Below, one piece after another: positions 12,944-21,045 of a stretch of DNA of 24,789 nt (the stretch's first letter is position 1; each line of letters opens with the position of its first letter). Under the pieces are notes generated by a model. That model made no database searches. It worked only from the letters and a program-made list of their open reading frames with translations, and was not told the origin of the DNA. This DNA comes from an uncultured Collinsella sp. (GTDB lineage: Bacteria > Actinomycetota > Coriobacteriia > Coriobacteriales > Coriobacteriaceae). Location of the stretch: NCBI GenBank assembly GCA_902496775.1, contig CABVCF010000025.1, forward strand, positions 1 to 24,789. Direction: 5' to 3'. Position numbers and translations under genes: made by a program.

Positions 12944-15096
12944 TACGACCCACCGCCCAGAGCGCCAACCAGCGTGGCGACATCGACGGTGAGCGGGATG
13001 GAGCCGCCGCCGGGCAGAGGAATCTCCGCAAGTGTGAACACCGTGCCGCTAATGGTGCGTTCGACTTGATATTCCAACGCCTCGCAAAGCGCCTTGGGAT
13101 CGGTCACGCCCAACGGAATACTTCGCAGTTTGTCTTGCGCTTGAGAGAGACCCGCAATGTCAGACCCCGGACTCTTAATGACATTGGCGGAATCGGTCAG
13201 CACCGGCTTTCGCAGGCGCAAGTCGCACGGTTCCAAACCCAGCGCCGCCACGGACGCCGAAACGGTATCGCCGAGCCACGATGCGATGGAGCCCAACGCG
13301 CCGCTGCCCCCTCCTAGGCCTTTAATCATCTCGTCCATAAGTTCGTCGGCCGAACCTTGGATATCACCGTATCCTACGAGCAGCCGTCCCCAAACATCCA
13401 TGACGCCGTCGAGCACGCCGGCAACGCCGCCCGAGCGTTCCTTCAATGTCGAGAAAAATCGCGAAAGCACGTTGTTTTGCGCCGTCGCCTCATCGGGCGC
13501 CAACACCGCGGCAGAGATAGCACCGCGATCGCCAAGCCTGACTGCCGTGTTAAACGAAGAGTTGAGCTCATCGGGGCTCGAGATGGCACCCGAAACCGCA
13601 AAGGCGACCACGCCGTTGCGACCGGGCGGAGCGATACGCGGGCGCTCGCCCGAAAGCTCCTTGATGGCCTGGTCAAACGTATTGCCCGCACGATCGGCCT
13701 CGTCTTCGGTCTGACGCTCGAGCTCGAGCTCTTTGTTGCGGCATTCGACGTAGTCTTCCAGAGCCTCTTTGAACTTGTCAAAGTGGTACTCGAAGCCGTT
13801 TTCGATGAACGATGGCGGCATTAGGGCGCTTCCAAGCGTAACCACGCCGAAGCCGCACGCTTCGCATGTATCACGACCATCATAATCAGCAACAGATGCC
13901 AGCCCACTCGGAGTCCCTTTCTGATAGACGGGGCATTCGACTCCATAATGCAGGTATGTTCTGCCGTCGTTGTTGCTTACAGGCCATGCGGCATCGGTGT
14001 AAAGTTCGGTCGGCCGCACCTCGTTTGGGACACGCGGCAATAGTGGGATATAGGCAGAAAACCGTTCGCCATCATCTTTTATGTATGCTCGATCGACCTC
14101 TTCAATCGCATAGGCATAGAACGCTTTTCGAGCGGCTGACTGCGCTTTCATCTCGACGCTCGATCCCTGAGGTTTTTCATTCGCCAAGCGCTGTCGGTAA
14201 TAGGTTTTCGCGCGATTGAGCGCTATTTGCGGCTCCCATGTGATGCTCGACTTTTCATGACGGTTCTGGCTGTCAGATAGTTCTGCTAGTTTTTTCGCAC
14301 GCTCCCACATACACGAGTACTTGCCAATCGAACCCTTGTCCGACCCGCCACAATCCGCCAGCCAAGCGCGCTCTTTAGCCTTCGCCGTCTCCTCCGAGGC
14401 CTTCCGCAGCTCCTCGGCCGCACGCTCTAAATCATCTGATGTGCCTTTAATGGCATCGGTCGAGATCTCGGACCCCTCGAGCGCAGCGAAGTCCGACTCG
14501 GATGTCTTGGGCACGGCAAGCGCCGTACCGGTATAGGTCACACTATCGGTATCCTGCGCCGACACCGCCTGCGTGGCACGCGCGGCGATCAGATACGGCA
14601 GAGCCGTCTCGATTTTCTGTAAGCCTTCCGATGCGCTTTTGGCAAACTTGTTGCGCGTTTTAATGATCTCAATCCCGGTGTCGACCATATTGCCGGCAAC
14701 TGGTTCGGCACCCGGGATGAGGATGGCGACCAGGCCCGTCCCGATCGTGGCAAACCCCGCTAGGCCCAAACTCAAAATGCTCGCATCCACCACCGTGGCA
14801 GCCGTGTGATAGGACGACACCACATTGGCGCCTGCCAGCGCGCCGCTATCGGCAGCCACCTGGGTGTCCCCCGCGCGCGACATGCTCCATATCGCCGCCG
14901 TCGACGAAAACAGCAGCGTGAGCACCACCAAGATGACCACCGCAGAGGAAAGCGTGGTGTAGGCACCGTCTTCGATAAACAGGTCGATACCGGCTCGACC
15001 CATAAAGCCACCTCGCTTGCGATGGCAGCTCGGACGGCGCGTCAAAACGCGTCTAGACCAGAAACGCTTAATCCCATGCAGCAATCCACGAATCAT
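12943..15096 (-). CDS. TadG-like large pilus-assembly protein
   Basis: A 717-aa protein with a basic N-terminus, a hydrophobic helix (SSAVVILVVLTLLFSSTAAIWS) and then DTQVAADSGALAGANVV, which matches the AADAAALAGA signature of TadG-type proteins. A coiled-coil-prone stretch (DDLERAAEELRKASEETAKAKERA) follows, then a region with several Cys including DTCEACG. The end is glycine-rich. It is likely secreted and membrane-tethered, part of the Flp machinery or its tip. I start at ATG 15096, with GGAGG six bases upstream and a 29-base overlap with the upstream gene. ATG 15003, 31 codons on, is a real alternative and gives a short leader. The prepilin-like glutamate is absent (DGAYTTLS). Confidence 0.82.
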   Translation of the reverse strand: MIRGLLHGIKRFWSRRVLTRRPSCHRKRGGFMGRAGIDLFIEDGAYTTLSSAVVILVVLTLLFSSTAAIWSMSRAGDTQVAADSGALAGANVVSSYHTAATVVDASILSLGLAGFATIGTGLVAILIPGAEPVAGNMVDTGIEIIKTRNKFAKSASEGLQKIETALPYLIAARATQAVSAQDTDSVTYTGTALAVPKTSESDFAALEGSEISTDAIKGTSDDLERAAEELRKASEETAKAKERAWLADCGGSDKGSIGKYSCMWERAKKLAELSDSQNRHEKSSITWEPQIALNRAKTYYRQRLANEKPQGSSVEMKAQSAARKAFYAYAIEEVDRAYIKDDGERFSAYIPLLPRVPNEVRPTELYTDAAWPVSNNDGRTYLHYGVECPVYQKGTPSGLASVADYDGRDTCEACGFGVVTLGSALMPPSFIENGFEYHFDKFKEALEDYVECRNKELELERQTEDEADRAGNTFDQAIKELSGERPRIAPPGRNGVVAFAVSGAISSPDELNSSFNTAVRLGDRGAISAAVLAPDEATAQNNVLSRFFSTLKERSGGVAGVLDGVMDVWGRLLVGYGDIQGSADELMDEMIKGLGGGSGALGSIASWLGDTVSASVAALGLEPCDLRLRKPVLTDSANVIKSPGSDIAGLSQAQDKLRSIPLGVTDPKALCEALEYQVERTISGTVFTLAEIPLPGGGSIPLTVDVATLVGALGGGS

Positions 15097-15604
15097 AATC
15101 TCCCTCCAGCCATTCGGGACGTGATTGATACGAGACATCGACCTTGAGCTCAACGTAGCCGCCCTCGGCGGTACCACCCATAACCTGCGCAAACGCACCG
15201 ATCACAGGCAACGGCTTGACCTCGCCGGAAACGGACACGGACGAGACGCCGCCCGCATCGGCCCGGCTAAGCTCGACATCCCACGACAGCGGCCCGCCGG
15301 CATGAAAGATCGAAACGTTGGGCACTGCGGCAAGCCGGCGGAGGGTGAACTCCTTAAGATCGTCGTCCTCCGCCGTCGTCGTGGTCATGAGCCGCGCGGT
15401 CTCGGCGGCGGCAGACTCCATGACCGCGCGCGCATAAAGCAGGCACACCGGTTGCAGTGCGAGAAGGATGAGCGTCAGAAACGTCGGCAGCAAAAAAGCG
15501 GCCTCGACCGTAGACTGCGCCCGGTCCTCGCGCGCGATATCAATACAACGCGATGTCCTTAGCGCCCGCAGCGGCGTCGATAACCGACGTCGAGGCAACG
15601 CCAT
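15068..15604 (-). CDS. TadE-like pseudopilin
   Basis: A 178-aa protein. It has an Arg-rich leader (MALPRRRLSTPLRALRTS), the site AREDRA-QSTVEA, and a hydrophobic helix (AFLLPTFLTLILLALQPVCLLYA). Its extracellular part contains SWDVELSRADAGGVSSVSVSGEVKP. The Q-S-T-V-E motif matches the other pseudopilins of this operon. The start ATG 15604 lies inside the upstream Flp-like gene, a 65-base overlap, with only a weak ribosome site; no closer canonical start precedes the hydrophobic helix, so a non-ATG start remains possible. It overlaps the TadG-like gene by 29 bases. Confidence 0.78.
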   Translation of the reverse strand: MALPRRRLSTPLRALRTSRCIDIAREDRAQSTVEAAFLLPTFLTLILLALQPVCLLYARAVMESAAAETARLMTTTTAEDDDLKEFTLRRLAAVPNVSIFHAGGPLSWDVELSRADAGGVSSVSVSGEVKPLPVIGAFAQVMGGTAEGGYVELKVDVSYQSRPEWLEGDYDSWIAAWD

Positions 15605-15758
15605 GAGATGCCGCCCGCTCAACCAGCGCCGCCAAGCGCCCATCGGTGCCAGCACGCCAAAGCCCCGCGATCGCCAGCACGATCGATAACAGCGCCACCG
15701 TGACGATGGCGTATTCGACCGTCGCCTGGGCAGATTCCTCACGCAGAATGCCATGCAT
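15540..15758 (-). CDS. Flp/TadE-like small pseudopilin, 72 aa
   Basis: A short protein starting MHGILREESA-QATVEYAIVTVALLSIVLAIAGLW. The leader, the Q-A-T-V-E-Y site and one hydrophobic helix match Flp pilins and the Flp at 16287. The C-terminal part (RAGTDGRLAALVERAASHGVAST) is longer and more polar than in Flp. It is probably a minor pilin or the stub of a TadE-like protein. AAGGAGGG lies nine bases upstream, within the last codons of the preceding gene (TGAAATG junction). Confidence 0.78.
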   Translation of the reverse strand: MHGILREESAQATVEYAIVTVALLSIVLAIAGLWRAGTDGRLAALVERAASHGVASTSVIDAAAGAKDIALY

Positions 15759-15759
15759 T

Positions 15760-16323
15760 TCACGATCCCTCCTTTGAGCTTATTGTTTGCGGGACCAGAC
15801 GCACGGCGCGCAGACGACACGAAGCATCGCCAGCATCCGCGGCAACCGTCACCATATCGACCCAGCCGCGCCCATCGCGCACGATGGCGCCCCATACGTT
15901 GCCCTTAATATCGAGATAGCCGCTCAGGGCGAGCTGGGCCGTTGGCACCTCGCGGTAGGCGCGTAACATATCCGCCGCTGCCTCGGTCATCGGTCGGTCC
16001 TCGGACCATGCAAGCCGGACCGCAATCGCGTTGTCCTCAGGTGAATCCGTCGCAGTGCCAGACCGCTTGTCGAGCGTCCGCAGAAAGGTTTGCGCCGTGA
16101 CAGCGACATCCGAATCGTCCGCATCTCGCATCTCATCTTTTTGAGACGCCACCGCCGAATCTGAGCCCGAATCGAAGGCGGCCCCAGGACGCTGCTGCCG
16201 CGCGGCGTTAAGCCCCCAAAGCACCGCCGCTATCGCCACGGTCAGGCAAGCAAACACCAGCAGCACCCCGATGGGGCGCTCGCCCTCTACAGGCTGTTGA
16301 TGCCCTCGCTGATAGCGTTCCAT
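15760..16323 (-). CDS. Unknown single-pass membrane protein of the tad operon, 187 aa
   Basis: I do not recognise this protein. A polar N-terminus (MERYQRGHQQPVEGERP) leads into one transmembrane helix (residues 18-40, IGVLLVFACLTVAIAAVLWGL). A Ser/Asp-rich linker (FDSGSDSAVASQKDEMRDADDSD) and an extracytoplasmic domain of about 110 aa follow. The domain has two notable stretches: TAQTFLRTLDKRSG and GYLDIKGNVWGAIVRDGRGWVDMVTV. It lacks the prepilin motif. The start overlaps the Flp gene by 37 bases and the site before it is weak, so translation probably depends on Flp. Sitting between two pilin genes, it may be a pilus-specific accessory or anchoring factor (inference). Confidence 0.7.
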   Translation of the reverse strand: MERYQRGHQQPVEGERPIGVLLVFACLTVAIAAVLWGLNAARQQRPGAAFDSGSDSAVASQKDEMRDADDSDVAVTAQTFLRTLDKRSGTATDSPEDNAIAVRLAWSEDRPMTEAAADMLRAYREVPTAQLALSGYLDIKGNVWGAIVRDGRGWVDMVTVAADAGDASCRLRAVRLVPQTISSKEGS

Positions 16324-16520
16324 AGATCTTGGACCTTGCCCTTAAATGCGACAATGGCAATGATGGCGATCACCACGAGCACGCCGACCAAAATGGCGTA
16401 CTCGGTGGTACCCTGCGCGCTCTCCTCCCGCAACAGCTCCTTGGCATGCTGGCGAGCGCGGATCGCCCGGCAAAAAGCCCAGTTCCAAGCCTTGTCAGCA
16501 ACTTCGACCATCGTGTTCAT
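16287..16520 (-). CDS. flp: Flp-family major pilin
   Basis: A 77-aa prepilin. It has an unusually long basic leader (MNTMVEVADKAWNWAFCRAIRA...), then REESA-QGTTEYAILVG, a hydrophobic helix (VLVVIAIIAIVAF) and a short tail KGKVQDLWNAISEGINSL. This matches Flp pilins, which are cleaved by a TadV/CpaA-type peptidase and polymerise into thin adhesive pili. The conserved E-Y pair follows the cleavage site; Ala replaces the usual Gly before it if Glu is mature residue 5. A strong GGAGG lies five bases upstream, just after the tadC stop, consistent with high expression of the major subunit. Confidence 0.9.
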   Translation of the reverse strand: MNTMVEVADKAWNWAFCRAIRARQHAKELLREESAQGTTEYAILVGVLVVIAIIAIVAFKGKVQDLWNAISEGINSL

Positions 16521-16530
16521 GTATTCCTCC

Positions 16531-17172
16531 CTACATCATCCCGCCTGCTCCCAGCAGCGGGCCCAATATGGACAGAAGCAACGCCGGCAAGATGAGCGTG
16601 CCGGTGGGAATCAGCAGCTTGACGGGCGCACGCTCAATCTCGCGCTCGACCGCGGCGCGATGAGCCGCACGGATCTCGCGACTTTGAGCGGCCAGTGTCT
16701 CGGCAAGTGGGGCACCCAGGGCGAGCGCCTGCCCCACCGTGATGGCAAAGGTCTCGAGCGCTCGCACGTCCAGGTCACGCGCGGCGGCCAATAACTCGTC
16801 CTCACGCGTGCCCACGCCCACCTGCCACGCCATGCAGGCCCGCTCAAGGCGAAGAGCCAACACTGACCGGCGGTTGGCGCAGAAAATCTCAAGCGCCGCA
16901 TCAAACGAAAGGCCGGCCGAAAGACCCAAGCGCACAACATCGATCATCTCGGACACTTCGCCGAGCGACACTCGCGCCGGGCCGCCCGCTCCAACCGCGC
17001 CCTTCACTCGCGCGGTCAGGGCATCGACCACCGAGCGACCCGCGGCAGCGACCAGCACCGCCTCGCGCTTGCAGGCCCCTGCGATCTTGCGTGCATCTGC
17101 CCGATCCAAACCCGTCGCGACAAATACACTCAGGGCGCACAGGCAAGCCGCGACTGCAACCGGGGCGCTCAT
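16531..17172 (-). CDS. tadC: TadC-like pilus assembly platform protein
   Basis: A 213-aa type II secretion F-domain protein, shorter than usual TadC. There is one N-terminal membrane segment (VAVAACLCALSVFVATG) and a C-terminal one (LLIPTGTLILPALLLSILGPLLG). In between is a helical cytoplasmic domain with VVRLGLSAGLSFDAALEIF and FAITVGQALALGAPLAETLA, typical of T2SSF repeats. With TadB it forms the inner-membrane platform on which TadA acts. It starts at ATG 17172, sharing ATGA with the tadB stop; longer in-frame forms would overlap tadB by over 100 bases. Confidence 0.9.
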   Translation of the reverse strand: MSAPVAVAACLCALSVFVATGLDRADARKIAGACKREAVLVAAAGRSVVDALTARVKGAVGAGGPARVSLGEVSEMIDVVRLGLSAGLSFDAALEIFCANRRSVLALRLERACMAWQVGVGTREDELLAAARDLDVRALETFAITVGQALALGAPLAETLAAQSREIRAAHRAAVEREIERAPVKLLIPTGTLILPALLLSILGPLLGAGGMM

Positions 17173-18095
17173 AGCTCCACCCGCATAATGCGCCTGATAA
17201 CCACCAGGGCAACGGCGTTGAGGGCAAGACCCAGCACCACAGCGCCCGCGCCGGCAGGCGTCGCAAGACCGCGACGAAAATCTGCCGAAAGCAGCGCCAA
17301 CACCGCGCACATGCCCGCCGGCATCGCCGCGACCATATGCGCCGACATGCGAGCCTGCGACGTCTTGACATCCAAGCGGCGCTTGAGCTCAATGCGCTCC
17401 CCCACCATGCTCGACGCCTCGGACAGTAAGTCGGCAAGCGGAGCGCCGGTGCGCTGTGACACCTTAAGCGCCAAGGTCACAAGCGAAAGACCGGGGGCGT
17501 CGATGCGCACGAGCAAGTCATCGAGCGCATCGGTCGCCGAGATGCCGCAATCGATCGCCGCCGCCACCCGCAAAAACTCGGTATGCACCGGTTCTTGCGC
17601 ATGAGCGCCCACAAAGTGCATGCCCTGGGCCAGCGAATGTCCCGAGGCAAGCGACATGGATAGTGCGGTAAACGCCTCGGGCATGGCCTCTTCCGCATCG
17701 TGTTGCTCGCGCCGGCTCTCAAAGCCATCCCGAGCGGCGCCAACGGCAATCGGAGCAACAAGTCCCAAGGCAAATCCGAGGGGCGATAACGACACCATCG
17801 TTAGTAAAACGCAGCAGACACCGCTCGATAGCAGCAGAAACGCCAAGCGCCCCGAAGCATCTTCGATCACGAGGCCAAGGCGATGCGCCGGAGCCAGCGA
17901 TGCCCACGAACGGGCGATCTTTTTCAGCAGATCGTTTTCCACCAGCTCACGCGGCAGTTTCTCTGCCACCGTCTCGAGCGCCTGACGCGCCAGCTCCGCC
18001 GGCGGCACCTGCGGCACACGAGGTTCCGCCCCGCACGCCGTCGCAACAGAAAACCCTGCCAAACCCCCTACGACGAGGGGCACAGCGACCTCCAT
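17169..18095 (-). CDS. tadB: TadB-like pilus assembly platform protein
   Basis: A 308-aa type II secretion F-domain membrane protein. It has an N-terminal helix (residues 4-20), two adjacent helices around residues 84-118, a cytoplasmic helical domain with EAFTALSMSLASGHSLAQGM and LVTLALKVSQRTGAPLADLL, and two C-terminal helices (255-300). This is the TadB layout. AGGAGG lies seven bases before the ATG, inside the last codons of tadA (28-base overlap). It works with TadC as the membrane platform of the Flp pilus. Confidence 0.92.
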   Translation of the reverse strand: MEVAVPLVVGGLAGFSVATACGAEPRVPQVPPAELARQALETVAEKLPRELVENDLLKKIARSWASLAPAHRLGLVIEDASGRLAFLLLSSGVCCVLLTMVSLSPLGFALGLVAPIAVGAARDGFESRREQHDAEEAMPEAFTALSMSLASGHSLAQGMHFVGAHAQEPVHTEFLRVAAAIDCGISATDALDDLLVRIDAPGLSLVTLALKVSQRTGAPLADLLSEASSMVGERIELKRRLDVKTSQARMSAHMVAAMPAGMCAVLALLSADFRRGLATPAGAGAVVLGLALNAVALVVIRRIMRVEL

Positions 18096-19396
18096 TCGTC
18101 CACCTCCTCTTGTGTGAGCGTCCCCGACCGCAGGCCTTCTGCGATAAACGGCGGCTCGCGGTCAAGCGTCCAGGTGCGCTCGGCGGCATTGAAAGTCACA
18201 TAGCGCTCGAGCTCTACGCCGCCCGACGCGGCGCGACGCACCCCCGAATACGAGGAGACGAAGCGCCTGCCATCGGCGTGGCGCTCGGACATCACGATGC
18301 CGTCGAGCGCCATGGCAATCTGCTCCTCGATGAGCTCGCTCGGCAGATCGATGCCATAACGTGCAAGCAACGTCAGACGTACCACGGTCTCCTGTTCTGA
18401 GCCCGCATGAAGTGTGGTGAGCGACCCGTCGTGGCCCGTGTTCATGGCCTGCAACATGTCGCAGCACTCGGCACCGCGCACCTCGCCCACCACGATGCGG
18501 TCGGGGCGCATGCGCAGGGCATTGGTCACCAGGTCGCGGATCGTCACCGCGCCCTCGCCCTCAATTGAAGCCTCGCGCGCCTCTAGACGCACCACGTGCG
18601 GATGATGCGCAAACTTGAGCTCGGCAGAGTCCTCGATCGTCACGATGCGCTCGCCGGTGGAAATCTCGCATGACAACGCGTTGAGCAGGGTGGTCTTACC
18701 AGATCCCGTGCCTCCCGCAACCGCCAGGTCCTGTCGCAGCGACACCGCGCACGACAGCAGCTGCGCATACCAAAGCGGCAGCGACCCCAGCCCCACAAGC
18801 TCGTCCAGCGAGCAGATGCGATCCGAGAACTTTCGGATGGTGAGAATCGGTCCGTCAATCGCCACAGGCGGAATCACCGCGTTGACGCGATAGCCCGTTT
18901 TGAGGCGGGCGTTGACGATGGGGCTGCGCTCGTCGATACGGCGGCCAAGTGGCGAGATGATGCGGTCGATAAGCACACGGATCTGCTCATCATCCTCAAA
19001 CGCATGCTCGATGGGGTGCAAGACGCCGCCGCGTTCAAAGAAAGCCGAGCGGCAGCCGTTGATCATGATCTCGGTAACGGTGTCGTCCTCGATGAGCGGC
19101 TGCAACGGCCCCAAGCCCACCACGTCATCCAAAATCTCGTCGATGATGGTCTCGCGCTCGGGCGTCGCGAGATCGGTCGGCTCCTCAACATTGAGCGCCG
19201 CCTCCACCGCGGGACGCAATTCCGAGCGGGCAAGTGCCGGGTCGATATAGGCGCTGATACGCGCCACTTCGTCGTAACCCATGCGGTCCATCACGGCGCG
19301 CTTGGTGCGTCGTTTCACCGCGCGGCGACGCCCCGCATCTACAGGCGCTGCCGCCGCTGCAGCGCCGGCAGCCTTAATCCTCGTTTGCAGGCTCAT
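18068..19396 (-). CDS. tadA: TadA/CpaF-type pilus assembly ATPase
   Basis: A 442-aa hexameric secretion ATPase (CpaF family) that powers pilin extraction and polymerisation. The N-terminal helical domain contains DDVVGLGPLQPLIEDDTVTEIMING (residues 90-114), a CpaF signature. The core has Walker A GGTGSGKTT (near 228), the Asp box VTIEDSAELKFAHHPHVVRLE, and Walker B-like RIVVGEVRGAECCDMLQAMNTGHDGSLTTLHA, with the His box at its end. All catalytic elements look intact. Its start shares ATGA with the CpaE gene stop. It is soluble and acts at the cytoplasmic face of TadB-TadC. Confidence 0.96.
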   Translation of the reverse strand: MSLQTRIKAAGAAAAAAPVDAGRRRAVKRRTKRAVMDRMGYDEVARISAYIDPALARSELRPAVEAALNVEEPTDLATPERETIIDEILDDVVGLGPLQPLIEDDTVTEIMINGCRSAFFERGGVLHPIEHAFEDDEQIRVLIDRIISPLGRRIDERSPIVNARLKTGYRVNAVIPPVAIDGPILTIRKFSDRICSLDELVGLGSLPLWYAQLLSCAVSLRQDLAVAGGTGSGKTTLLNALSCEISTGERIVTIEDSAELKFAHHPHVVRLEAREASIEGEGAVTIRDLVTNALRMRPDRIVVGEVRGAECCDMLQAMNTGHDGSLTTLHAGSEQETVVRLTLLARYGIDLPSELIEEQIAMALDGIVMSERHADGRRFVSSYSGVRRAASGGVELERYVTFNAAERTWTLDREPPFIAEGLRSGTLTQEEVDEWRSLCPSS

Positions 19397-21045
19397 CGCT
19401 GATCACCCTCGCGCGACCAGGGAAGGCGGATACGCGGGCGTTCGGTGCGCGTTGCACGGTCGGCGACCATATCGCTCCAAGGGCCGACGGCGCACCCCAG
19501 TTCCACGAGCATCTCGCGCGTGGCCTCGCGCACGCTGGTCGCAAAAGCGCTGGTCTGCCCCACTGCCTCGTCAGCGCGCCCAAACGCCATGAGCGCGGCG
19601 AGATCCTGCCCGCCATCGGCGATACGAATCTTGGAGCTCAACGCACAGGCAATCTCAAAGCGCATGGCGACGTCCTCGTCTGCCCCGCGCGCGCCAAACC
19701 GGTTGAATACAGCGCTCATGCGCGTGCGCGGCACACCTACTCGACTTGCCAGTTCAATGACGCGCGACGCCAACGTCGCGGACGACACCGCAGCATCGCC
19801 AACGACCAGGCAACGGTCGCTCGCCGCCACCGCAGCCGCCACGGCATCGCCCCAAAAGACCGAGGTATCGATAAAGACCACGTCGGATTCGCGACGCAGG
19901 ACATCAAGCAGTAGCTCCACCGGATGTGCCATGAGCTCGGCTTGCTCGGGCGCCGCGACGGGACCCCAGAGCGTAACGCCCGGCGCCACGCGCATCGATG
20001 CGGCTACGATATCCGGCTCGGTGAGCGCGCCCGCCGCCGACGGCTCGATAAGTGCCGCCATATCGCGCGGAGCATCGACGCCTAACAAGTCGTAAAGGTT
20101 TCCAAACATCAGGTCCAGGTCGAGCACGGCGGCACGCAAGCCCAACAGCGACGATGCGTGTGCCATGGTGGCAACGATCGTCGACTTGCCGCAACCGCCC
20201 GAACCCGAAATGGCGCAGATGACCGGAGCTCGATGCTGCGGAGCGGCAGCGTCTGCCGGCGGCATCGGAGGCGGCGGGGCGGGCGTCGGTGACAGCGTCC
20301 CCGTCTCCCCCGCCGCAACCACACGCTGCGTCCAAGCCGGCATGGCGGCTTGTTCGGTCTGCGAGGCAGGCTCGTTCTGTGCAATCTGCTCATGCCGCAT
20401 CAGCGACAACTCGCCGCACCCGGCAAAGCCCTCAACTTCGTCGAGTTCATCCGCCAGATTCACGCCGTGCACGTATCCCATATCTACAGCCGGGGAGTCG
20501 CCAGCATGCTGCGCCGGCCCTCCAGCATCATCGTATACAAGGGGGTTCCGGGGGCGCCGACCATGCTCGGCTTCCGCTTTTCCATAATCATCAACACGCG
20601 GGCCTCTTGTAGCGCGAGGCGCCCCGGGTTCCCTATCAACAAAAGCATCGGGCTCAATCGTCATGCGCCGATCGGAATCAACCGCTCCCTCGCCCGCGCG
20701 CCCGTTGCCGCATATACTGTGCGCAGCGATGACCTCGGTCGCCCCTGCGCGAAACAGCCCCTCGATATCCGACGGATTGAGTGCTTCTATCAACACGACC
20801 ACGCGACTCACGCGGCCTTCGGCCGTCAGGCGCGCAACAGTCTTGCGCACATCTTCGGTATCAAACAGAGACGCCGCGATGATGGCAGCCCCGCGGCGCG
20901 ACGGAAACGCCCGCGCCATGGAAATCAGCCCGTCCAGGTCACCCACGCGAAGCACCTGTGCACCCGCATCACGGCCCTCGACTTCCCGCTGCAACAGCCC
21001 GTAATCGCCGCACGCGCAGCACGCAAGCCAGATCGCCTTCATCAC
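19393..21045 (-). CDS. cpaE: CpaE/TadZ-like positioning ATPase
   Basis: A 550-aa protein. Residues 1-115 form a receiver-like alpha/beta domain. A long variable region (about 115-275) follows, ending in a proline-rich tract (TPAPPPPMPPADAAAP). The C-terminal half is a MinD/ParA-like ATPase: ISGSGGCGKSTIVATMA (Walker A), LDLDLMFGNLYDLLG and DVVFIDTS. CpaE/TadZ proteins localise the pilus machinery at a cell pole or site. The signature lysine of the deviant Walker A (KGGxGKST) is Ser here. The start is GTG 21045, overlapping the cpaB stop as GTGA, or the next codon ATG 21042; GGAGG lies upstream. Confidence 0.92.
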   Translation of the reverse strand: MMKAIWLACCACGDYGLLQREVEGRDAGAQVLRVGDLDGLISMARAFPSRRGAAIIAASLFDTEDVRKTVARLTAEGRVSRVVVLIEALNPSDIEGLFRAGATEVIAAHSICGNGRAGEGAVDSDRRMTIEPDAFVDREPGAPRATRGPRVDDYGKAEAEHGRRPRNPLVYDDAGGPAQHAGDSPAVDMGYVHGVNLADELDEVEGFAGCGELSLMRHEQIAQNEPASQTEQAAMPAWTQRVVAAGETGTLSPTPAPPPPMPPADAAAPQHRAPVICAISGSGGCGKSTIVATMAHASSLLGLRAAVLDLDLMFGNLYDLLGVDAPRDMAALIEPSAAGALTEPDIVAASMRVAPGVTLWGPVAAPEQAELMAHPVELLLDVLRRESDVVFIDTSVFWGDAVAAAVAASDRCLVVGDAAVSSATLASRVIELASRVGVPRTRMSAVFNRFGARGADEDVAMRFEIACALSSKIRIADGGQDLAALMAFGRADEAVGQTSAFATSVREATREMLVELGCAVGPWSDMVADRATRTERPRIRLPWSREGDQR

